Source: Polynucleobacter sp. MG-5-Ahmo-C2 (lineage in GTDB: Bacteria > Pseudomonadota > Gammaproteobacteria > Burkholderiales > Burkholderiaceae). Taken from it: DNA of 64,000 bases. Positions 45,743 to 52,526 of the stretch are shown piece by piece (the first letter of the stretch is position 1; each line of letters opens with the position of its first letter). The DNA lies in contig NZ_CP061304.1 in assembly GCF_018687735.1 (NCBI RefSeq), positions 868,001 through 932,000 on the forward strand, read 5' to 3'. The notes under the pieces were generated by a model. That model did not search any database and was not told where the DNA came from. It saw nothing but the letters and a program-made list of their open reading frames with translations. The position numbers and the translations under genes were made by a program.

Positions 45743-45771
45743 ATGAAAAAACCGTGACATATTCATGAAAT
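45743..45771 (-). promoter_or_regulatory. Degenerate Pho-box-like triple repeat before ppx
   Basis: On the minus strand ATTTCAT, ATGTCAC and TTTTCAT at an exact 11-bp period, each 5/7 to CTGTCAT. TATTTG lies about 10 bp beyond as a possible -10. This is weaker than the pstS box. Confidence 0.42.
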
Positions 45772-45797
45772 TACAGCCTAGTCTAATAGGAAACGGG

Positions 45798-46028
45798 CTA
45801 TGCGGCTAAATTTTGCTCCGCACTGGAGCAATCAAAGTCGCCAAAGCTGCAGAAAATACAGCAATCACCAGACTTTGGTTTTAAGATATTGCTGCAGGAA
45901 CGGCAGCGGTATAAATGCTGAGAGGACCCTCTTGGGACTTCAAGAGCCTCGGTTGCTAGACAATGGGGGCAAGTAATAGTCGAATGTTGTTTTTCTAGGG
46001 CGGGATTCACAGTCGTATATTGAGCCAT
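45798..46028 (-). CDS. GDCCVxC-type small zinc-ribbon protein
   Basis: A 76-residue cysteine-rich protein with CPHC, CRSC and the hallmark GDCCIFCSFGDFDC. This matches the GDCCVxC family of putative metal- or redox-active proteins, some of which carry selenocysteine at the second Cys. Here all are Cys codons. Three CxxC pairs suggest zinc or iron binding. Function unknown. Confidence 0.78.
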   Translation of the reverse strand: MAQYTTVNPALEKQHSTITCPHCLATEALEVPRGSSQHLYRCRSCSNILKPKSGDCCIFCSFGDFDCSSAEQNLAA

Positions 46029-46064
46029 AGATGTTTCAAGAATATGTCAAATCATTGGCCGGAT

Positions 46065-46781
46065 CTAATCGGTTGTACTAGGACTCCAGAAAGCCTGATT
46101 CACATAATCTTTTGCCGCAATTGTTGCTATCAGGGCATCCATTTCAGCGCCGTTGACAGCACTAGCCGTTAATACAGCCTGTATCTCTACTTCATCGCTG
46201 CCAAATTGATGTACTTCAACATCCTGAGTCTGAAATCCTGCGCCTTCTAATGTGTCGATAAATTGTTTTAGGGCAATTTTTTGAGCATGTTTAGGGGTGA
46301 TGATGTAAACAGAGTTGGTGACTTCTACAGAATCTGTATCGAGCGGTTGACGATTAATAAAACTCACTACTGGACGCAATAAGGTATTGGCAGCCAACAC
46401 AAACAATGTAGCCAAGCCCGCTTCCAGAATAAGATCAGCGCCAGCACAAGCTCCAATGGCGCCAGAAGCCCAAAGCGTAGCCGCTGTATTGATACCCCGC
46501 ACATTACCTTCTTCGCGCATGATCACGCCAGCACCCAAAAAGCCAATGCCTGAGACAACATAAGCCATAACGTGCACCGCGCCATCGTGACCGGTTAAAC
46601 GATTGGCCGCATCAACAAAAATTGCAGCACCAATTGCAACTAGAATATTGGTTCTTAAGCCAGCTGTTCGTTGCCGGTATTGACGCTCAAGACCAATCAA
46701 TCCCCCGAAGAAAAATGCGCTTGATAAGCTGATCGCTGTATCGGCCAAGGAGGAAAGATTAATATTACTGATTGACTCCAT
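46065..46781 (-). CDS. MgtC/SapB family membrane protein
   Basis: A 238-residue protein: four to five helices with GGLIGLERQYRQRTAGLRTN, GIGFLGAGVIMREEGNVRG and AATLWASGAIGACAG, which define MgtC/SapB. A soluble ACT-like C-terminal domain follows at about residues 155-238. MgtC members affect F-ATPase, Mg2+ and phosphate homeostasis. A shorter paralogue without the C-terminal domain lies at 51766-52242. Confidence 0.92.
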   Translation of the reverse strand: MESISNINLSSLADTAISLSSAFFFGGLIGLERQYRQRTAGLRTNILVAIGAAIFVDAANRLTGHDGAVHVMAYVVSGIGFLGAGVIMREEGNVRGINTAATLWASGAIGACAGADLILEAGLATLFVLAANTLLRPVVSFINRQPLDTDSVEVTNSVYIITPKHAQKIALKQFIDTLEGAGFQTQDVEVHQFGSDEVEIQAVLTASAVNGAEMDALIATIAAKDYVNQAFWSPSTTD

Positions 46782-46798
46782 TGATCTCTTTTGAAAGA

Positions 46799-48544
46799 TT
46801 ATTTAGCGCCAAGACCTAGGGTCTGGACCATGATTTTGAACACCTCAGTATTGTCCATAAAGCCTTTGAATTTCTCTGAGCCCGGACCCGTAGCATTAAG
46901 AACAGCATCATCAGCGGTATGAACGCCTACGTCTTGGTGAGATGGCAAATTGCCGCCAACATGAATGGCATCCTCTTGTAGTTGCAAATATTTTGAATTA
47001 GCAACATATTTTCCATCCTCGCCTTTTACAGCAGGCACAAAAGTACCATCAAGCTTAGGGTGCAGAGTTTCATAATGATCGGGATAGCTTCCGTAGAAAA
47101 AAGCCAGTCGCTTAGTAACATCAATTTGATTGGGGTAACCTTGGATATCTGCCTTAGGATAATTGGGGTAGCCAGCATCAGCGTATATGCCCACTTTTTC
47201 CCGCAAAGGACCTGGCTTATCGTCATGCACCACGCCACTAATGGAGCCGCTATGCGTATGGTCAGGCGTCACAATGATCAGGGTATCAGGATGGGTCTTG
47301 GCAAAGTCTTTTGCCACCTGTACTGCATTACTTAGCATAATAGTATCAAAAGCCGCCCTCTCCCAATCCAAGGGGTGATTGAACTTATCAATTAAGGCCG
47401 CCTCAACCATCAAGAAGAAGCCATTCGGGTTCCGAGATAAAACATCAATTGCTGATTGAGTCATCTCGGTTAAATCTGGCTGGTTTGGATATTGGGAGAC
47501 GGTATTCTTTTTCAAGAATAAGCGATCAAGCGATCCATCCATATTGTCTGGATGAAATACGCCAAACAATTTTTTGGTATTTTTATTTTGAGCAGCGGCA
47601 ATCAATTCTTGCTTAGTCAGGGCTATTTGATAACCATCGGTCTTAAATGTATCAACGAGATTATTCTCATCCTTACGCTTTGATCCTTTGCTAGATTTTG
47701 GATAGAAGTAAGCGGATCCACCACCCAAAATGACTTCAGCCTTACTTGCCAGCAATTGATCAGCAATATATTGCTTGTCAGCCCTACGTCTTGTATGGGC
47801 CACCATTGCACCTGGTGTGGCATCTTCTAATTCAGCATCAGACACAATACCTACTGACATCTTTGTTTTGCGCTTGAGCAATTCGGTAATGGTTTCTACT
47901 TTAGGATGCGATAAGTTATCGTTGGCACGAGAAACATAAACACCCATAGCATTCACAGCAGTTTTGTGACCCGTTGTATAAGCACTCATAGAATTGGCAG
48001 AGTCTGTGATGAGTGAATCTGAACCTGACGTGCCAATCATGGCAGTGCTCGGCATGTCATCAAAAGCCAATCTACCTTGATACTTACCTTCTGCAATACC
48101 CTTGGAGAGCACCCTTGCTGCTGTTCTGTTAGCGATCGTCATTCCGTCACCAATAAATAAAATGACATTCTTTACTCTGCGCGGGCCACTTGCATAAACA
48201 TCCCAAGTAACTTGTAGCTTTTCTTGAGGGGTACGTGCTAAGACTTGATATTTTCCAGCTTTTGATAATTGGACATCTCGATAGATGATTGAACTACCTT
48301 TACCATTTTCATTGGAGATGAATTCAGATTTTGACAGGATTGCTTTATTAGCAGGCACACCGTTTAATTCAATAAACACTTCTTCTGGCTTGAGCACTTG
48401 GCTAAACTCAATTTTGATATCAAATTTAGATCCCGCCAAGATTTCAGCCTGATCAATTGGATAAATTGCTTGCGCATACACGGTACCAATCGATAGGATG
48501 CTAAAAATAAATGTAGAGAATTTAACTAGGCGGAGATTATTCAT
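46799..48544 (-). CDS. phoA: Alkaline phosphatase (PhoA family)
   Basis: A 581-residue periplasmic enzyme with a signal peptide (cleavage after VYAQ), an N-terminal beta domain of about 100 residues, then the phosphatase domain with NVILFIGDGMT, the nucleophile region TDSANSMSAYTTGHKT and VTPDHTHSG. It releases phosphate from monoesters. A good Pho box lies 52-69 bp upstream. It is followed at 18 bp by the mgtC gene in the minus direction. Confidence 0.93.
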   Translation of the reverse strand: MNNLRLVKFSTFIFSILSIGTVYAQAIYPIDQAEILAGSKFDIKIEFSQVLKPEEVFIELNGVPANKAILSKSEFISNENGKGSSIIYRDVQLSKAGKYQVLARTPQEKLQVTWDVYASGPRRVKNVILFIGDGMTIANRTAARVLSKGIAEGKYQGRLAFDDMPSTAMIGTSGSDSLITDSANSMSAYTTGHKTAVNAMGVYVSRANDNLSHPKVETITELLKRKTKMSVGIVSDAELEDATPGAMVAHTRRRADKQYIADQLLASKAEVILGGGSAYFYPKSSKGSKRKDENNLVDTFKTDGYQIALTKQELIAAAQNKNTKKLFGVFHPDNMDGSLDRLFLKKNTVSQYPNQPDLTEMTQSAIDVLSRNPNGFFLMVEAALIDKFNHPLDWERAAFDTIMLSNAVQVAKDFAKTHPDTLIIVTPDHTHSGSISGVVHDDKPGPLREKVGIYADAGYPNYPKADIQGYPNQIDVTKRLAFFYGSYPDHYETLHPKLDGTFVPAVKGEDGKYVANSKYLQLQEDAIHVGGNLPSHQDVGVHTADDAVLNATGPGSEKFKGFMDNTEVFKIMVQTLGLGAK

Positions 48545-48595
48545 GGGAAAGAAAATAGATTAAATATAGGTCAAATTACAATATCTACAAATAAG

Positions 48596-48613
48596 ATGAC
48601 AGATCTGTGACAC
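48596..48613 (-). promoter_or_regulatory. Pho box of phoA
   Basis: On the minus strand GTGTCAC, spacer AGAT, CTGTCAT (exact second half). A TATTGT -10 lies 12 bp further, as at pstS. It sits 52 bp before the phoA ATG. Confidence 0.75.
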
Positions 48614-48630
48614 CTGCTTCAGCCTCCTGT

Positions 48631-50073
48631 CTAACGGGCTGTTTTTTTCTTAGCAGTCTTTAATTTACCGCTCTTGACGGCTTTGCAAAAGACTTCGTAA
48701 TCTTGCTGATTTTGCTTTGCATAAGACTTGGCAAATGAATAGAGAGACTCATTCAGCTCCTCAGATTGACCACAGTAACCTGCAATAACAGCAGCGTCAC
48801 CAGAGCGCGCATGGCCTAGCGCCAATGCCCAGCCAAATAACTTTGCATAGTCTGGAAAGGTTTGTAAGGTTACGCCGCCAGTACCTACGCCAATACCGCC
48901 CTTCATATCGCGTAATTGACGCAAATAGAAACCCTGACTCTTGTTAATGTCAAATTGAACTGCACCGTAATTCAAAAAGATGTCAGGCGCACCTTGTAGC
49001 AAGTGTTGACCCGCAACAACCCGTCTACCCATATCGCGATAAATAGATTCTCCTAAATATGGCGTTAAAACAGATTTTTGGGCTTCTTTATATTGCAGAA
49101 AAAGTGGATCAACTTCACTATCGCCCTCAAAATACAAGACCATACAATTGGTGCCGACGCTACCAACACCAACGACTTTTCTAGCGTAATCTTTTAATGC
49201 GTAGCGTTGGAATAATATTTGCCGGTCAGCTAGTAAGGTGCTGGAATAATTTAATAAGGCTTTGTGAATCAATGATTCTAAAGAGACGCCATAAGCATCT
49301 TTCTTGAAATGCTCAATCAACGGCGGTTTATTAATAATCTTACGATTTTTGCCAACCAGAGTTGTTAAGCTTTGTAGTACCTGAATATTGCCCTGCCCTT
49401 TAGTCTCCTTCAGATAAACATCAAGCTTCTTTTCATGTTCTTTGCTAAAGTGCTTGCGAATATCTTTCTCACCAATAAACTCTTGCGCTAAATCTAAATA
49501 GGGCATTTTTGCGTACTGTTCAATGCGCTTTTGGTATTCAGAGGCTATGTTGTGCACCAGCTTTTTACCTAAAGCTTTATCACCACCCATACTATCGGAT
49601 GCTATAAGAGCACTAGCAACCAAACGCTTGATATCCCACTCCCAGCTGCCAGGTAGAGTTTCATCAAAATCATTAATACCAAAAACCAATCGATGCTCAG
49701 CAGTTCCAAATAAGCCAAAGTTGGAGACATGCATATCACCACAAAGTTGCACAGTAATATTGGTTGTAGGTTGATTGGCTAGGTCTTGTGCCATGATGGC
49801 AGCGCCGCCACGATAAAAAGAAAATGGAGACTGCAACATCCGCTCATAACGAATTGGAATTAAGGATTCAATACGCTGTTTAGCTTGAGCTTCCAATATC
49901 GTAATAGGATCAATTCGATGCTTAGGCGGCGTATAGATGCCCTGATCAGAAAAACTCACCACCTTGCGTAATGCCTTGCCATCGGCCATGCGCTTTTTAA
50001 TACTAGGACGCGGATTTTTAAAAGACTCTACAGATTTTAAAACGGCAAATTGTGGTTTCTTCGCTAAAGACAT
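48631..50073 (-). CDS. DUF2252 family protein
   Basis: A 480-residue protein with FYRGGAAIMAQDLA, CGDMHVSNFGLFG and FGINDFDETLPGSWEWDIKR, the marks of DUF2252. This family has a kinase-like fold with phosphotransferase-type HxD and DFD residues. The substrate is unknown. A basic C-terminus (KLKTAKKKTAR) may bind polyanions. It sits between the tautomerase gene and phoA, inside the phosphate cluster. Confidence 0.88.
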   Translation of the reverse strand: MSLAKKPQFAVLKSVESFKNPRPSIKKRMADGKALRKVVSFSDQGIYTPPKHRIDPITILEAQAKQRIESLIPIRYERMLQSPFSFYRGGAAIMAQDLANQPTTNITVQLCGDMHVSNFGLFGTAEHRLVFGINDFDETLPGSWEWDIKRLVASALIASDSMGGDKALGKKLVHNIASEYQKRIEQYAKMPYLDLAQEFIGEKDIRKHFSKEHEKKLDVYLKETKGQGNIQVLQSLTTLVGKNRKIINKPPLIEHFKKDAYGVSLESLIHKALLNYSSTLLADRQILFQRYALKDYARKVVGVGSVGTNCMVLYFEGDSEVDPLFLQYKEAQKSVLTPYLGESIYRDMGRRVVAGQHLLQGAPDIFLNYGAVQFDINKSQGFYLRQLRDMKGGIGVGTGGVTLQTFPDYAKLFGWALALGHARSGDAAVIAGYCGQSEELNESLYSFAKSYAKQNQQDYEVFCKAVKSGKLKTAKKKTAR

Positions 50074-50137
50074 GATTTACTCAGGAGGTGAATATACCCG
50101 CCCATATTAATGCCTTAGGAAGAAAAAAGGCGTTGGG

Positions 50138-50578
50138 CTATGAATTCAAGTAATTCAGCTTCTTTTGAATGCTGGCAGGCAAGGTGGAAAACCAAACAGA
50201 ATCGTCGCCAACAGAAGGCAGAATTTGGCCATACTCAATCATCTGACTTGGAGGTATTTCATCGATGTAAGCCCAAATCTGATGCCCCGCTAATTTTGTA
50301 GTACTTTGAATCGCAATTTCCAGCTCCACTAGCAATTGTTTTTTTACTTGCTCGCTTCTACCAACTCGAATTTGCCCGCTCAGAAAGATATGGGGTTCAT
50401 CTAGCAAAACACCACCAATGAAGCAGTCATGAATATCCAACTGTTTAAAGACAACTTGGGCAAAATAGGCCTCAGCACCAGTAACATCCGCATGAATTTT
50501 TGTAATTGCCTTGGCCAGTGTAAATTTTTGGTGCGTTGTCAAAGACAAGCCAGCGAAATAGATGCTGTAAGTTGCCAT
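50138..50578 (-). CDS. Tautomerase superfamily protein, cis-CaaD-like, without Pro1
   Basis: A 146-residue protein aligning along its length with cis-3-chloroacrylic acid dehalogenase-type tautomerases. The conserved His (TKIHADVTG), Arg pair (GQIRVGR), Tyr (IWAYIDEIP) and Glu (SQMIEYGQILP) are present. The catalytic N-terminal Pro is replaced by Ala: the start reads MATYSIYF and no upstream start restores Pro. It may be inactive as a tautomerase or use another chemistry. Confidence 0.78.
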   Translation of the reverse strand: MATYSIYFAGLSLTTHQKFTLAKAITKIHADVTGAEAYFAQVVFKQLDIHDCFIGGVLLDEPHIFLSGQIRVGRSEQVKKQLLVELEIAIQSTTKLAGHQIWAYIDEIPPSQMIEYGQILPSVGDDSVWFSTLPASIQKKLNYLNS

Positions 50579-50603
50579 TTCACTATTCCAATCAGTTGTA
50601 TTG

Positions 50604-51101
50604 CTAGTTAAATTTCTTGTGGATTAAGTTGAGCTCATCTTTAATCTGCAAGTGATCAAGTTTGTCGATCGGAAGATCAAGTAGCAACTCAATACGGTTG
50701 CGCAAGCCCATTTCGACTTTTCTAAAGGCATCCCACATATCTTGTTCACTGCTGGTTACAGCCGCAGGATCCATAAAACCCCAATGAGCTGTTGTAGGAT
50801 GACCTGGCCAATACGGACATTCTTCACCAGCAGCTGAATCACACACAGTGATGATGAAATCCATATGAGGCGCATTTTCTGTACCAAACTCATCCCAGGT
50901 CTTACTTCTCAGTAATTCGAGGGGATAACCCATCTCTCGAGCCAGCTTTAAGGCAATGGGGTGAACAAATTGTTTCGGGCTTGAGCCCGCAGAATATCCA
51001 ATAAAGCGGCCGTGACTTAGCGTTGTCGCAAGAGCCTCGCCGATAATGGATCTGGCTGAATTACCAGTGCATAAAAAAAGAATATTGTATGGTCGTGTCA
51101 T
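50604..51101 (-). CDS. arsC: ArsC-type arsenate reductase / low-MW phosphatase
   Basis: A 165-residue LMWPc protein with the phosphate-binding loop FLCTGNSARS at residues 9-18, later FIITVCDSA and an invariant CPYWPG and WGFMDPAA. This is the thioredoxin-coupled ArsC type. Arsenate enters by phosphate transporters, so its place near pst and phoB makes sense. It is 25 bp upstream of the tautomerase gene. Confidence 0.9.
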   Translation of the reverse strand: MTRPYNILFLCTGNSARSIIGEALATTLSHGRFIGYSAGSSPKQFVHPIALKLAREMGYPLELLRSKTWDEFGTENAPHMDFIITVCDSAAGEECPYWPGHPTTAHWGFMDPAAVTSSEQDMWDAFRKVEMGLRNRIELLLDLPIDKLDHLQIKDELNLIHKKFN

Positions 51102-51130
51102 TAGAAATGAGATCGCAATCTGTTGGTGAA

Positions 51131-51307
51131 TTAAACAATCTCATCGAGACGCAGTGAAAATCTTTTATCAACTATAAATTGGTTAATTTTTGGATCTATC
51201 AAGCGATCGCTTGCCGGTGTATTGAATTCTGGTGACGCTTGTGTAGGGTAGCTTTGAACTTCATTGCGCAATACATCAGAGAGGTACTTGCTAAGATTGA
51301 CGTTCAT
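51131..51307 (-). CDS. Possible 58-aa small protein
   Basis: Open frame starting MNVNLSKYLSDVLRNEVQSY and ending in KRFSLRLDEIV. No ribosome site is evident and no homologue is recognised. It fills an otherwise empty 390-bp gap upstream of arsC. It may be a chance frame. Confidence 0.3.
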   Translation of the reverse strand: MNVNLSKYLSDVLRNEVQSYPTQASPEFNTPASDRLIDPKINQFIVDKRFSLRLDEIV

Positions 51308-51384
51308 AGAGTATTAACTTTGCAGAAGATATTGGATATTGATATGCTAGAAGTTTTATATTTCAGTTTTATTAAGGCCTGGGA

Positions 51385-51411
51385 AAGAAAAAACCCAGCA
51401 CAGGCTGGGTT
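51385..51411 (-). terminator. Intrinsic terminator
   Basis: Perfect 8-bp stem AACCCAGC / GCTGGGTT with 4-nt loop and a run of T on the minus strand. It serves the HRLGS gene and/or the small RNA. Confidence 0.88.
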
Positions 51412-51457
51412 AAAGGGAGGGTAATGCTGCATTATCTTGGTCAGAGGAGATCTGACA
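51385..51457 (-). ncRNA. Candidate Pho-regulated small RNA
   Basis: Predicted 70-75-nt transcript on the minus strand. Hairpin 1 is GTCAGA / TCTGAC with loop TCTCC (51440-51456). Hairpin 2 is TAATG / CATTA (51422-51434). An open CCCTCCC segment follows, then the terminator hairpin. Upstream are TATAAA (51464-51469) and a Pho-box-like pair (51478-51495). The C-rich loop and linker can pair with ribosome sites, as in many regulatory RNAs. Alternative: just the 3' end of the HRLGS mRNA. Confidence 0.5.
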
Positions 51458-51463
51458 GTTCAA

Positions 51464-51495
51464 TTTATACCGGACTCATGACACTCTGATGACTA
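51464..51495 (-). promoter_or_regulatory. Pho-box-like pair and -10 of the candidate small RNA
   Basis: On the minus strand TAGTCAT (5/7), spacer CAGA, GTGTCAT (6/7), then 8 bp to TATAAA (51464-51469). It overlaps the stop codon of the HRLGS gene. Confidence 0.48.
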
Positions 51496-51585
51496 ACTAC
51501 CCAGTCGATGTTGCGTAAAACGATTTGCATAAGCTAAACGCGCTTCGTACCATGCCTGCCATAAACGTAAGATAAATTTTTTCAT
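51493..51585 (-). CDS. HRLGS-family microprotein (30 aa, core copy)
   Basis: Starts MKKFILRLWQAWYEARLAYA and ends NRFTQHRLGS. It shares W-E-R-AY-NR and the exact HRLGS end with the island protein at 33220-33321. AAGGAT precedes the ATG. A three-repeat Pho-like array lies about 100 bp upstream and a terminator downstream. Amphipathic, aromatic and basic, so surface membrane binding is possible. Function unknown. Confidence 0.68.
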   Translation of the reverse strand: MKKFILRLWQAWYEARLAYANRFTQHRLGS

Positions 51586-51680
51586 AATGCATCCTTGTGG
51601 TGAAAGATTGATCTAGGTATTTCTGTTGTGCAGAAACTTCCAAACTTCAATTAACTACATTCATATTGTTAATCGCAGGA

Positions 51681-51720
51681 ATGACAGCGTGATGGCGTTT
51701 TTATGACCAATTGATGTAGC
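51681..51720 (-). promoter_or_regulatory. Phased Pho-like array upstream of the HRLGS core gene
   Basis: On the minus strand GCTACAT, TGGTCAT, ACGCCAT, CTGTCAT at an 11-bp period. The last is a perfect CTGTCAT. The spacer CAAT and the following AAAA repeat the element seen at 32907 exactly. A clear -10 is not obvious. Confidence 0.52.
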
Positions 51721-51765
51721 TGCGATACACTAAATCAATCAATAATTGATAAGCAAGGGATTAAC

Positions 51766-52242
51766 ATGCTTGATTGGGACCTTTACAGCATCATTGCCCT
51801 CAGGCTGGCTCTGGCACTTTTTGTTGGGGCTGTGCTGGGTCTTAACCGCTGGTTACACCATAAATCTGCCGGGATTCGTACCCATTCTTTGGTTGCCATT
51901 GGCTCTGCCACCGCTGTCATGCTCATCAGTGATTTTGTTCTAGATGATGCACAGGCCGTCAGTCGGGTTCTGCAGGGTCTTATTACAGGGCTTGGCTTTT
52001 TGGGTGCCGGCGTCATCATTCATGAGCAGCGCTCACAAAGGGTTCATGGCCTCACCACGGCTGCCAGCCTCTGGGCCTGCGCCCTCATCGGCGCCACCTT
52101 TGGGGCCGGCCAATTTGCCCTTGGGGGATTATCTATGGGTGCAATTTTGATAATTCTGGCTGTCGGGGGCCCCTTAGAGCGACTTTTTGCAAGACTCAAT
52201 GGGGTAAAAAGAAGCTCTGAAATCTCTACTGATCCTGACTAA
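51766..52242 (+). CDS. MgtC/SapB family membrane protein, short form
   Basis: A 158-residue protein: only the membrane domain, with GAVLGLNRWLHHKSAGIRTH, GLGFLGAGVIIHEQRSQRVH and AASLWACALIGATFGAG. It lacks the soluble C-terminal domain present in the 46065-46781 paralogue. The ATG follows AAGGGATTAAC. It lies between the HRLGS gene and the 66-aa gene, near phoBR. Confidence 0.9.
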   Translation: MLDWDLYSIIALRLALALFVGAVLGLNRWLHHKSAGIRTHSLVAIGSATAVMLISDFVLDDAQAVSRVLQGLITGLGFLGAGVIIHEQRSQRVHGLTTAASLWACALIGATFGAGQFALGGLSMGAILIILAVGGPLERLFARLNGVKRSSEISTDPD

Positions 52243-52323
52243 ATGCCCTCTAAAACGCTAAAAAGTGAGTTTTGTCATATTTATTTGTTAAAATTTCGAA
52301 TTATTTAATAACAAGCCAAAGCC

Positions 52324-52524
52324 ATGAGTGACTATAAATACGAAGATGCGGTAAAGCAGTTACAAGAAAGTGGAGCAATTGGTCTTGTAGACTTAAAAAG
52401 CCTTCCCCATGATGATCTCGTAGAGTTACTTGAAGAAATCAAGGTTTGGTGCCTTTATGCTGGCGGCAAACCTGAAAAGCTACCTAAAGAATCAAAAAAG
52501 AAGAAAAAGAAGAAAAAGGACTGA
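52324..52524 (+). CDS. 66-aa protein, paralogue of the 58-aa island protein
   Basis: Starts MSDYKYEDAVKQLQESGAIG and has EEIKVWCLYAGGKPEKLPK, then a tail of Lys residues. Homologous to the island gene at 32626-32802 across the first 50 residues. The poly-Lys tail could bind nucleic acid or polyphosphate. It converges on phoR with a 2-bp gap. Function unknown. Confidence 0.7.
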   Translation: MSDYKYEDAVKQLQESGAIGLVDLKSLPHDDLVELLEEIKVWCLYAGGKPEKLPKESKKKKKKKKD

Positions 52525-52526
52525 GC

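Noticed and set aside
50083..50090. Perfect AGGAGGTG on the plus strand upstream of DUF2252
   Set aside because: No start codon or open frame follows at a useful distance, so it is likely chance. On the minus strand it reads as an anti-ribosome-site sequence in the DUF2252 leader without further support.
51239..51424. Plus-strand 61-codon frame near the candidate sRNA
   Set aside because: No ribosome site, runs through the terminator hairpin and has no homologue in view.
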